From Paracyclopina nana (taxonomy: Eukaryota > Arthropoda > Copepoda > Cyclopoida > Cyclopettidae): a stretch of 64,000 nt of DNA. Numbering within the stretch: position 1 is the stretch's first letter; every line of letters begins with the position of its first letter. A program made the translations under genes and the position numbers. The notes under the pieces are model-generated. The model was given only the letters and a program-made list of their open reading frames with translations, was not told the DNA's origin and did not search any database. Location of the stretch: positions 1,116,001 to 1,180,000 of the forward strand of contig JAGUCH010000003.1 of the NCBI GenBank assembly GCA_019096065.1. The letters run 5' to 3'. Shown piece by piece: positions 1-11,076 of this stretch.

Positions 1-1410
1 CTTTACTAACAGTTTCACTTTACTGACACACTTTTCTGACTGTTACACTTTTCTGACTGAGACACTTTTCTGACTATGACACTTATCTGACTGTTACACT
101 TTTCTTACCAAGACACTTTTCTGACCGAGACTCTTTTCTGACAGTGACACTTTACTGACAGTGTCACTTTTCTGATGGTGACACTTTTCTGATGGTGACA
201 CTTTTCTGATGGTGACACTTTTCTTACTGCAACACTTTCCTAACTGTGATGCTTATCTTACAGTTACACATTCCTAACTGTGACACTTATCTTACTGTTA
301 CACTTTTCTGACAGTGACTCTTATCCGACTATTACACATATCTGACTGTTACACTTATCCGAATATTACACTTATCTGACTGTTACACTTAGCTGACTGT
401 GCCACTTTTATTACTGTAACACTTTTCTGACTGTTACATCTGACTGTGACACTTTTCTGACCGAGACACTTTTCTGACCGAGACACTTTTCTGACAGTGA
501 CACTTTTCTGACAGTGACACTTTTCTGATGGTGACACTTTTCTGACTGTGACAGTTTTGATCTAAGACTGCTTTCTGTAATGACTTTCTGTGACCACTTT
601 TCTTAAACCACTTTTCTGATGGGGACACTTTTCTAACTAATACTACTTTCTGCCACTGCTTTATGTGACCGCCTTCTTTGATTGCTTTCTGTGATGACTT
701 TCTGTGACCACATTTCTGACTGTGACACTTAATTGATTAAGACAACTTTCTTTCACTGTTTTAAGTGACAACATTCTATGATTGCTCTCTGTTATGACTT
801 TATGTGATCACCTTTCTCAAACCACTTTTGTGACTGTGACTCTTTTCTGATTGTGACACTTTTCTGACTGAGACACTTTCTGACTGTGACATTTTTCTGA
901 CAGTGAAATTTTTCTGATGGTGAAACTTTTCAGAATGTGACAATTTTCTGGCAGTGACATTTATCTGATGGTAACACTTTTCTGACTGTGACACTTTTCT
1001 ATCTAAGACTGCTTTTTGCAACTGATTCATGTGACCACATTCTTTGATTGCTTTCAGTTTTGACTTTCTCTGACCACTTTTCTGGTGGTGACACTTGACT
1101 AAGGCAACTTTCTTTCACTGTTTTATGTGACAACATTCATTGATTGCTTTCTGTGATGACTTTCTGTGACCACTTTTCTCAAACCACTTTTCTGCTGGAT
1201 GGTGACACTTTTCTGACTGTGGCGGCACTTTCCTGACTGTGGCGGCACTTTCCTGACTGTGGCGGCACTTTCCTGACTAAGGTAACTTTCTGTCACTGCT
1301 TTATGTGACTGCATTCTTTGATTGCTTTCTGTGACAACTTTTCTCAAACCACTTATCCTTTTCACTTTGTGTGACCACTTTTATCTGACCAATTTTCTGT
1401 GACCTCTGTC
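1..1410. repeat. Degenerate 17-18 bp satellite
   Basis: The stretch is built of variants of a unit close to ctgactgtgacactttt, about 17 bp long. A longer motif (a gctttctgtgatgactttc block followed by ctgtgaccac and ctcaaaccac blocks) recurs near 560, 690, 780, 1030, 1145 and 1315, so there is higher-order structure. Open frames here simply follow the repeat and are not genes. The array reaches the left edge of the window, so its full length is unknown. A related (ctgaccactttt)n array sits inside the TIR element at 9087-9583. Confidence 0.9.
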
Positions 1411-3145
1411 TCTTTCTAATAACACTTTTTAGATTAAAATGTAGATCTTCTAGGCGAAACTGCCTTTTTATGAGAACTGTCTCAAAGTTTCTTTTTATTT
1501 GCTAAGTTGGTTTGCGTAGATCATCTTGCGTTTGCCCTCATCTGTCCACTCAAGTCCAAATTATGAATCGGGCTCCGTCCTAGGGTTTTTCCGATCCGCC
1601 AACTACGCAAAGTGTTTACTTTTTTGCCAGTAATTTTGAAACGACCTGATTGTCAATAAAACGTGCAAATTTTGCGGTTATCTGTCATAATTGATAACTC
1701 AAAAGAGTCGGGGGCGGGTCTGCTAGCTCATCCCAATGCAGGCCTTGCTACATTTATAGCTGGCTCGATTTTCTTGGTACTTGTCACAATCATGGAAAAT
1801 CATCATCATGGAAGAGGAAACAGTTTGGGACCTCTTTGTGGCTCGGTCAACTTGGGCTTGGATCAAGCTTGTCTCCAGATTCTGACATCTCCAGAGGAAC
1901 ATCATCCAAGTTTCTTAGCTCAAACCTCGGAATGCTTTGAATGTTGCTTCGCAGTACGATTGGATGACAAAATGGATCCAGCATTGCTGTCAATGCCAAA
2001 TTTCATCCTTTGATTAATTCTGTGACTATATACAGTGTATGTGTGCAGTATCCCTCCTTGGCTGAGTTCAAATTTGAGCAACATGGCTTGTACTTTTTGA
2101 ATGCCAGCGACTGGAAATTTTCGGCCTTGATCCATAGCTCTGCCCTTTTAGAAATGTGTTCGAGCGATCCCAAGCTTGCTTGAAAATTACTCTCACCAAG
2201 GTTATGTTCAAGCTTCCTCAGATTCGGGTCTGGATCCTTCATCGGCAATGGTTGGACATTAAAAACTAGATTAGTCACCATATTTCTGACAAAATTTTAC
2301 CCAAAATGGAGGGCTGAGAACTAGCTTTAACTTTGATTAAGTATTGGCTGGTTACTCCTCGAATGTGCTAATTTTAAAATTTCTCTTTTTGTTCTCTGAT
2401 AAAAATGGAGTTTAAAAGATTTTTGCTAAATATACCTATTTTCAAAGCCCTAGATTCAAAGATATCAAGTTTTTCAAGGACTATTTCTAAAAATTTGGTT
2501 CGAGCAATTCCCAAGCTTTTGGGCTGGCTTATGTAGCCAAGCTTTTCTTCAAGCTTTTGCCATGCCAGTACAACAACTATAGCATGCCCATCATTACTTT
2601 TTTACGCCAGTCTAAAATACGCCAGTCAATTCATTGCAAGAACGACCTGGCTTATTTGTCAAAAACTGCAATTTTTTTATTGAACCACACTAGATCGGGA
2701 ACTTGTTTGTTTTGAACTCACACAGAGTGGAGCTGCTAAAAAGCTAAGGCTATTTTTTCTGGTACTTCGATCACAATCATGGAAAATCATCCTCTGGAAG
2801 AAACAGTTTGGGACCTCTTGTGGACTCATGATCCAAAATTTCTTGATCAAGCTTTCTAAATCTTGACACTCAAAATGGTACCATCATCCAGTTCTCTTGA
2901 ATCAATTGTACTGTTACAAGCTCAAAAAGAGAGCTTTCTTAGTCCAGCATTGCTGTCAATGCCACGCATGGCACCCTTTGGAAACTCACCAAGGACGATC
3001 ATGGCAAGGATCTTTTGTTTACTTTTTGTTCGAAGCGCTATTTTTGCCGCAATTGCTACGCACGCTTACTCGTACGCCAAAGAACCAAAAATTCAGCACC
3101 ATCTATTGCATTTTGTCTGTCTTTTGCTCCCCATAACGACATCGA
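1411..3145. repeat. Dispersed repeat DNA, two direct copies, no convincing gene
   Basis: Segments near 1768-2000 and 2755-2975 are diverged direct copies of each other; shared blocks include caatcatggaaaatcat and gcattgctgtcaatgcc. The part from about 2340 to 3133 is also found in reverse complement, in pieces, between 16557 and 18600. This is therefore multi-copy, probably transposon-derived DNA. Open frames of up to 123 codons lie here but have no recognisable domain. It directly precedes the first recognisable HGSNAT exon. Confidence 0.7.
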
Positions 3146-3147
3146 AG

Positions 3148-4493
3148 GCGCTGAAGCCAACCAAGAACGAGAAGTGCAAAAACGAAGAGTCCAAAGCCTG
3201 GATGCATTCCGAGGCTTGGCAATTGTTGTCATGATCTTTGTCAACTATGGCGGGGGAGGATACTACTTTTTCAGCCAGTGAGTTAAGCCGTGCAAGCTGT
3301 TTGGTCCAAGGTTTTCATTCTCTTTTCTTCAGCTCTCCCTGGAATGGCATAACTGTGGCGGATCTAGTCTTTCCCTGGTTCATGTGGATCATGGGCGTGT
3401 CACTTGTCATCTCCGTGCAAAGCCAACTCAGACGTAGCAAGTCGAGAACATCTATGGCTGGCAATGTTCTGTACCGCTCTTGCATCCTCATTTTCCTCGG
3501 TCTCATCATCAATAGCATGGGTGGCAAGAATGATCTTCGGACTTTTAGGCTCCCTGGAGTGCTCCAGAGGTTCGGCCTCACTTACTGCTTAGTAGGACTC
3601 AGTGAGGTTTTCCTGGCCAAGCCCATCAGTGATGCCAATGCTGAGAATCCGGAAGGAAACTCTGTCAAGTGGTGGTGGAGCTTACGTGATGTCAAGCTTG
3701 GCCAGTGGACAGTGGGTCTACTTTTGGTCAGCTTGCATTGCATCCTGACATTCTGCCTGCCAATTCCAGGATGCCCAACTGGGTACCTGGGACCTGGCGG
3801 CCTGGCTCAAAACGGCAGGTTTTACAATTGCACCGGAGGCTCAGCTAGAGTGATTGACATTGCTATTTTCGGCCAGAGTCACATCTACCAAAACCCCACT
3901 GCAAAGCAGGTCTATGCCACCAATCAACCTTATGACCCAGAAGGCCTTTTGGGAACTCTGACGTCTGCTTTCATTGTGTTCATGGGAGTGCAATGTGGTA
4001 ACACATTGTTGACCTTTAACAGCTGGCAGCCCAGAGTGAGAAGATGGCTGCTTTGGGCATTCGTTCTGGGCTCCATTGCTGGTGGCCTTTGTGGCTTCTC
4101 CAAAGATCAAGGTGTCATTCCCCTGAACAAGAACCTCTGGTCTTTGTCATTTGTCTGCAGCATGGGAAGCATGGCTTTTCTTCTCTTCACAATCATGTGC
4201 GTATATGATATAAAGAGGTTCTTTTATCCACAAAAACCACCTTATTTTTCTGGTGTAGGTACCTTCTGATTGACGTTTTGCGCATATGGGATGGAAGTCC
4301 CCTGAGCTACGCGGGCATGAATTCAATTCTACTCTACGTTGGCCATGAGACTTGCGAGGAATTTTTCCCCTTCTCGTGGCAGCCATTTTCACAAAGTCAT
4401 GGGGAGCTCCTATTCATGAACATTTGGGGTGCTTCCTTGTGGATATTTATTTCGTATGCATTGTTCAAAAAGAAGGTATTTCTATCCCTGTGA
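3148..4493 (+). CDS. HGSNAT: Heparan-alpha-glucosaminide N-acetyltransferase, C-terminal two thirds
   Basis: Lysosomal membrane acetyltransferase that moves acetyl from cytosolic acetyl-CoA to terminal glucosamine of heparan sulfate. Exons: about 3148-3277, 3333-4196, 4259-4493. Residues run QSLDAFRGLAIVVMIFVNYG, then HSPWNGITVADLVFPWF and later YAGMNSILLYVGHE, all close to the family. The His before SPWNG matches the active-site His of human HGSNAT; its codon is split by the first intron (ca|c). Introns are 55 and 62 bp (the second starts gtgcgtat). Several membrane segments follow and the protein ends KKKVFLSL, like other members. AATAAA lies at 4499-4504. The N-terminal lumenal domain and signal peptide are not seen upstream, where repeat DNA reaches to the exon, so the gene either has distant 5' exons beyond the window or is 5'-truncated. 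The exact start of the first exon is uncertain. Confidence 0.88.
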
Positions 4494-4504
4494 GCTTGAA
4501 TAAA

Positions 4505-5545
4505 TGACAAATTACCAAAAGGCACTCACTTCATTGCAGCAACAAATTGCTGCCATACCAGGAATTATTCTTATTCTGTTAGTTAAAAGTGGTAATCATA
4601 GAGTGCAAATTCATCAAATTGTTTGACTTCGAGTTTGAGCTCAGAACTGTCAAAATCTAAGCCGGTGAGTTGACTTGCAATCAACAAAATTTCAGGCGGA
4701 GCCTGTCTATCGCTTTTGCCTTAACGCTCCAACAAAGTATCAACACTTGATAAATATGTCAGAATCGAGGCCTCAGAAGTCAAAGTAAGCATGGTTTGTT
4801 TTTATTTACATCACAACTAGCTCATCATTAATTGCATTTTTAATGAAAATGTAAGGGAAAACAAAAAATAAATGGAACACGAGTAAGCTTCTTTTTTTCG
4901 TCAAATGGAACGGGTCTAAGGCTAATTGTTTACGGGCCTCGCACATTTTTCTTTCACAGTCCCAAATGGTGTAAATTCAGTTTTTCAGTGCTGAGATCAC
5001 TTTTCATTGTTTTCTCAGCTAATCCTAGTTCGGTTTTCTTTCAGATTGTAATGGCTGGTGAAATATATTCATGGGCCATGTGACGTGCGATCTCAGGCCT
5101 TTGTCACAAAGTTGGAAGTCTCTGTTGTGATCCGTAGGTAAAGTTGAACAATCTTTTGTGATTATTTGAGCCTCTGAATATGGTTGAGTGGACGATTTTT
5201 TATAATGAATCGGTTAAAACAGTTGCTTACCTAGTCAAGAAAACATGGTGGCAGTCATTATCAGGTAAGACATTTTTTTTTGCTGCGACATTTGTTCATG
5301 TAGATTACATTGTGACTTCTTTTCCATTCAAAGATGTTGCTTCGTGTGATGCCGTCGGTTTCTTTTGCCATTCTTCTGTGAGCATCCTCCTTCATTTTCT
5401 ATGTTTTGTTCCTAGCCTTGTTTCTCTTTACCTTGACTCCGTATAATAAAGAGATGATGTTAAATAGGAAATTTTAGATTTCGGTCTTTCATTATTTAAC
5501 AAAAGCCTTTTAGTTCCCAAAGCAAATACCGATTACAGAGTCCCA
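4505..5545. other. Intergenic, nothing recognised
   Basis: AT-rich DNA downstream of the HGSNAT poly(A) signal. An 88-codon open frame at 5180-5446 has no recognisable domain. I see no RNA gene or clear terminal repeats. Confidence 0.5.
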
Positions 5546-5549
5546 TATA

Positions 5550-7100
5550 CAGACTGTCCCGGAGATTTCTGCACACTTAGAAATCAAAAGTTTGTGTTAC
5601 AAATTCGGGAAATATTAGACACATTGGATATCATTGGAAAGCTTGAATCTTTGGCCATCTTTTTTTGCAATGGATAGCAGAAATTAATAGTAAAAAAAAA
5701 TGAGAAAACTTAATTTTCCTGAGGTACCCTAAATTTTTCTCCCAAAAAAGCAAATTTGCCAAAACCGGCTATTATTGACCAAGCACTTCTCCCCAGCTAA
5801 GCTAATGTCAATTTGACATCAATTGAAAAAATTTGCACCACTGATTGGCTCATAAGAAAGGTGGACCAATTTAGGCCAAACACTGCACTGCCTTTTCAGT
5901 AAAAGAAAAAGACGATTAGGCCACTGCCTACTAAAAATGTTTCAAAATTAGTGCTTTTTATAGTTATTTATTGAGGCTGGGGCACGTTAGTCGGAAATAG
6001 TTGAGCGAGTTGTGTTTTAAAATGGTCTGAAAAACTCGAGTACAAAATTACTTATTTTGAGCCTGCGAGGGCTGTAATTGTACGAGTGTTGTTTCCATTT
6101 TAAAATATGCTTTTAATGACCCGATTTTACGTGCCCCAGCTCAAAATACTACAATTTTATATGTCTGTAATACGATTTTTGAGTGTTTTAATGAAGTTTC
6201 ACCTATGCAACTACTAGTCATACTGCTCGGTTTTTAGTTCCTATGTGAATATCACTCGAGGCTCAGTATGCAAGCTTGGCATCCAGTGGTTTGGGAGCAA
6301 TAAAATCAGATTTTCATTGGGCCTTAATTCTCAAAGTCTGATCGGTTCCACAATGGTTAGAGTGCCTTTTAGGCCCGTAGATTCAGTAGTCTAGGTATCA
6401 TTGAAACCCCTGTCATTCCTTAACATTTTTTTATTTTTATCTGGCTTAGCAGAAATTAATAGTAAAAAAATAGCATGCAATTTTCCTGAGGTCATGTTCT
6501 CCCAAAAAGCCCAGTGGTTAGAGCTATTGGAATGTCGATCCAATTTTCTGAGGTCTGAAGCTGGATGATCCTCTATTTTTCTAACTTTTGGAATTTGGAT
6601 TAGTTCCATGGAATATGAGGGGCATTACATTACTTAAAGGTGGATCCCTCAAATTTGATTGGAAAGGATATTTAATATCCCCCAAATTACTAAGAAAGAA
6701 ATGTGACATTAAAGAGCTGAGTCGGATCGGTAAACTGAATTATAACACGAGGAAATCGTATTACAGTATATAAAATGTTTAAAAACATCACATCTTTGGG
6801 ATTTTTTGTTTATGAAGATCAAATGTTGTAACCAATTTTATGAGAAATTGAATAATTAATTTTTTTTGTGAAAGTGACTTTTCATCAAAAAAAATCAGTG
6901 AAAATGGGCGTGAATTTGGAGTAACTATCAATTTTGTGGTCTAAATCAAAATATGAATTAATACTTTTTAAAAATCTCAAAACTAAAAAAGATGGCTTAA
7001 GTTTCAAGCTTTCCAACGGTATCCATTGTGTCTAGTATTTCCAGAAGCTTTAATACAAACTTTTGATTTCAAAGTGTACAGAAATCTACAGGACAGATTG
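5550..7100. mobile_element. 1.55-kb non-autonomous TIR transposon with TATA target duplication
   Basis: The left end (starting CAGACTGTCCCGGAGATTTC) and the reverse complement of the right end (starting CAATCTGTCC) match over about 105 bp, through agaaatc, acaaacttttgatttc and a gcttgaa block near 5640-5650. TATA occurs on both sides (5546-5549 and 7101-7104), fitting a Tc1/mariner-type target duplication. No transposase frame is visible. Two diverged direct copies of a 'gcagaaattaatagt ... attttcctgaggt' block lie at about 5680-5730 and 6450-6495, so the interior is itself composite. Confidence 0.72.
5970..6147. repeat. Foldback nested inside the TIR element
   Basis: attgaggctggggcacgt at about 5970-5987 is mirrored by acgtgccccagctcaaaat at 6129-6147, with further partly complementary sequence inside. 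This looks like a small foldback element inserted in the 5550-7100 transposon. Confidence 0.55.
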
Positions 7101-7232
7101 TATAATACAATTGGGACAGATTGTTCCATTCAGGGTCCCGATTGGGACAGAGAATTCCTGATTGGCACAAAGAGCCAATTGGGACATAGAGTCACTTTTG
7201 GGACAGATAATTCCGTATGGGACTGATGGCCC
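7098..7232. repeat. Short degenerate tandem repeat
   Basis: Four or five loose copies of a roughly 28-32 bp unit containing attgggacaga and attcc start exactly at the right end of the TIR element. No coding content is evident. Confidence 0.5.
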
Positions 7233-9086
7233 CAAACGGCCCATGTCTCAGCCTTTTTTAATGTTGCATACATATAATACTTATGTTCTTTTGAAAATAA
7301 GCTTTTTAAAAATGATACGAAACAAGGGCATTTTGATGATTACCTGACCGTCATATTACTTCAGTGCGTTTTATCTCGATTTCTGGAAGCTGACAGACAT
7401 TGAGATGGAAATTGCAGATTTCGCTAAATTGATTGGAATTTTTCATGACCATTCCTATTTAAATGGGAATTTTCCATTGCAGCAGTCATGGGAAAGATCT
7501 AGAATATCACCCCTTTCAATTTCCTGACAGTGCCAAAGGTTCGGTCAAGCTTGTGTGTGCAGCAGATGCTACATATTTTTAGTAGCATCCTCAACTTATA
7601 GGTGAGAGACTCTTTTTAAAGTTAAAATTGTCTAAAAAATTAGGTGCGCAACGAAGAAGCAGCCGTGGTCTTTTTCAGTAGCGATTGCAGGTAGATGTAT
7701 AGATATAGTAAGTAGTCCTACAAAATGCCCCTTGGCGAAAGGTAGTCGTGATGCTGGTCATTTTCTCAATCCAGTTCGCATTTTGGTTCAGACCGGTCAG
7801 CATCTAGTTCAACGTTGTCACTTGAAGGTAAAAATAAGTGCTGCAAAGAAACTTAGGTTGTGGAGCTCAGACGTAATTTACTTAGCCACAAAAGCTTTAA
7901 TGGAACTTTTATGTGATAATCAAAAGCTAGGACTAGTTTCAAAAGGCAAAACTTGTTGTTAGTCCCCGATTGATTTGATGTGAAGAATTTGTCAGCTTGT
8001 GGCATTCACTTGTAGCGAAGCCCTTTATTGAGATTTTGAGTGAGGTAAGAAGGCATTTACTAGTAAATGTCATATGTTTATCACGTGTGCTCTGCTCTTT
8101 CGCGGACAAATGGGTATATATTTTTAGCTAATATTATCAAGAGCAATAATTTGGCAGCAAAAGCCGACTTTGATAGGCTAATTTTATATACTAGATTTGG
8201 GTCCACAAACTTGGCATTTTATAAAGCCGCATTGCACTTTTCCTTACTGTATTTTATTGTTTTGTAAGTGGGCAGCAGCCAAGCTTTTCCTCTGTTTAAA
8301 CTTGACTTTTGACATGACAGCGTAGACTGATCAGTCTTGAAAACAGAAAATGTCATTTCCCACAGGGAAATTGCGTGTCTTGCATAGGTGTACAGTAGGT
8401 TTGGGTACATGTGGCCTAAGGGACTTTGCCTAGTTCATCTTGGTCAGTTTCTTCTTCAGAAGTAATTTAATGCATTAAAGGTAGCCGAAGGCGTGAGGCG
8501 TTCCACTTGCCGTGGCTACCTCTGTTCATCTATTTTGTCTTATCACCATGTATACCTAGATCAGGATCAAAATCAACTAGTATTTAATGGGAGGACGAAA
8601 ATTCGCAAGTGCAACAACTGATTACGAGCTGTGTTTTGTGCACAAAGTTGAGCTACTGCACAAACATTATGTCATGTCAGTCAGCTAGCAGATCATCACG
8701 AAGAAGGGGACTATTTTAAATGGAAAATCCTCCAATTGCCTTCAAGTGAAGTTATCTGGATGTGGAAACCAGAATCAATTAGAGCATTCCAGTTTGGCCT
8801 TAACTTTCTTCGTATTTTAAGCCATTTGTGCGACAGGACCTGAAGTGAGATTTTGATCAAGCAAATTCTGCTCGACTTTTCAGTCTACGCCTTGTTGTCG
8901 CCCCAACTATTTGTGTGTTGCTGTGCCCCTGAAGAAGGTAGATTATTCCCTATTTTTTCTAGGCAGTTGTCAAAAGATGTCATTAGAGGGAACTAAAAGC
9001 CTCGAGAAAGCCATATTATTTTGGGATAGATTTCAAGCATAACATTTGCAGCTTTTTTCTCGCGTGAACTTTATTTGCTAGCTTTA
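7233..9086. other. Intergenic, nothing firm
   Basis: No conserved coding region is recognisable. Open frames at 7732-7962 and 8067-8267 have no domain. A small inverted repeat (ggtagcc ... ggctacc, about 8481-8521) encloses gaaggcgtgaggcg. The stretch may hold unrecognised 5' untranslated exons of the CLC gene downstream. Confidence 0.4.
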
Positions 9087-9583
9087 ATTGGGGGCGAACG
9101 CGCGAAGCGCGTGAGCCCCCTCATCTCTACCACGAATGGCCACAGATAGAATTTTTAAGGCTAGAGCAGTTAAGAGGAAGTAGGACGCTTGAAAAGAAGA
9201 GCATAAATGGAAGTTAAACTAGCCTACAGTACACAAAGTAGTGCTTACACCTTTTTCTGATCACTTTTCGGACAACTTTTCGGACAACTTTTCGGACCAC
9301 TTTTTCAGACCACTTTTTCTGTCCACTTTTCCTGACCACTTTTTCTGACCACTTATTCTGACCACTTAATCTGACCACTTTTTCGACAACTTTTCATACC
9401 ACTTTTTCTGAACACTTTTTTGACCACTTTCTGTGACACTTTCCTGACCACTTTTTTCACTTTCGAATTTTGCCACCAAACTAAGCTTGATTACGGGTTT
9501 CTATGAAAGCTGTCAATACTTAAAATGACAGCTTATTGCTTCTTATTTTAATTTTTAATTTGCCTAGTGCGTTCGCCCCCAAT
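9087..9583. mobile_element. TIR element with internal (ctgaccactttt)n array
   Basis: attgggggcgaacgc at 9087-9101 is perfectly mirrored at 9569-9583. Just inside the left end lies a near-palindrome (gggggcgaacgcgcgaagcgcgtgagccccc, about 9090-9120, split here only to describe it as a GC-rich hairpin). The centre (about 9255-9460) is a tandem array of ctgaccacttttt-like units. No transposase is present and no convincing target duplication is seen. The inner units resemble those of the satellite at 1-1410. Confidence 0.65.
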
Positions 9584-11052
9584 CAGTCCACAATGTGGAC
9601 GTGTACATCTAGTTCAGATTTTTTCTAAGAGAATAATTCATTCTTAATTTAGCTTTTGATCCAAAGAGTGAAACAGGTTTTCTGAGCCAGATCAAAAATG
9701 ATATTTACCTCTGTAACATGAGCACTTCTGAATTACACATTAAGATAGCATTATTGTTATGTAAAACCTAATCTAAAGGTAAAAGCTGGATTTTTGCCTT
9801 TTTCTGCAGGATATCAAGAAAAAAATTTCGAGCTATTATGTGTCGCGGTCTGTTTTGATCTTCTTGCAATGTTTCATGACTTCATTTCAGGCCTTTGGGA
9901 AAAAAGCTCTCTTGCTTTTGAGAGGAAAGCAGCTATATGAGTAAAATTCTAAGTACACTGTAAATAATTGCATTTTGGGTACTTGAGAGTGGGGAAAAAT
10001 CAACAAAGAGATTTACTTCTTCCCTGTTCATAAGGACACTAAAAATAGTAAGCTACTTTCTTCTGCTACAAGATGAGAAAGCCTGCACCTCAGCACTTCA
10101 CTGAATTGTTGTTTCATCAAATCGATTCATATTTCATTTTTGTCATTCGATCCAGCTGAATGACGAATTAGCAATATTTGAAGGGGGCGAAAAGCAAAAA
10201 CTTGATTCTCTTTTGCTGGGGAAAACATGGCTGGACGATTGCCAATTTTGTGCTTTTGTCAAGAAGACTCTTGTTGGGAAATTTCAGTACTTAGCTCTAC
10301 GTGCTGCAGATGATAGCTACAATGAAAATTTGAAATCATTATTTAAGGTAAGCATACACGGCTTATCACCGCAAAATAGCAATCATGCCATTGTAGATAA
10401 TTTGATTTGTGCAGCAAAATAATTTTGCTAGTATGATTTTCAAGCTCGTTGCTCAAAACTAATTGGGTAACCTTAACTAAGTGAAGGAAAATTTTGTGGG
10501 TTTCTTGCACTCATGCAGATTAAAGCATCAGAGCTCTTAATAGAATGCTTCCTGTTGTGCAGTAGACTAGCCTCGTTTGTAGGGAAAAGTGCAAAAAAAT
10601 AATGACAAATTTCCACATAAAAGACCTAGGCAACTGGGAGGCAAAATGCTGAATTCTGCGTTTTTCATTCATTTTTCAACCCTGAAGATGATATCACTAA
10701 GCTTGACGTTTTATCTGCAGAAAAACAATTTTTACTGCTGTGTACTGAATAATGAGAAGATCACAGAAGGAAGTTTGCCCTCGCATCTTCTTATCACATA
10801 ACTACTAAGTAAGGATTTACACCTATAATACAATAATGTCTCTTATATAAAATAATAACTACACATCAGCTTAGGAGAGTTGATGACAAAGGCTTGCATT
10901 GTTTTCTTTTGCAATGCTCCTTAGCAGTCGCCTCGTTGCATTTTTATGAAGCTCCTTCAATTGTAGTCATCACTCGAGATCGCGCTGCTTCTCTTATATA
11001 GTATTTAGCTCAGTAGCGTTTGCGCCTCTGGCTAATCTGTACTCCGTTTCAG
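9584..11052. other. Intergenic or 5' leader of the CLC gene
   Basis: AT-rich sequence without a recognisable coding domain; open frames at 10213-10422 and 10589-10801 look incidental. The right end closes with a pyrimidine-rich acceptor (ccgtttcag, AG at 11051-11052), so upstream noncoding exons may lie here. Confidence 0.4.
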
Positions 11053-11076
11053 ATACAGAATTCGAAGAGTTGTGAT

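Noticed and set aside
1-1365. Several 60-80 codon frames rich in Ser-Glu-Lys-Cys
   Set aside because: Translations of the 17-bp satellite.
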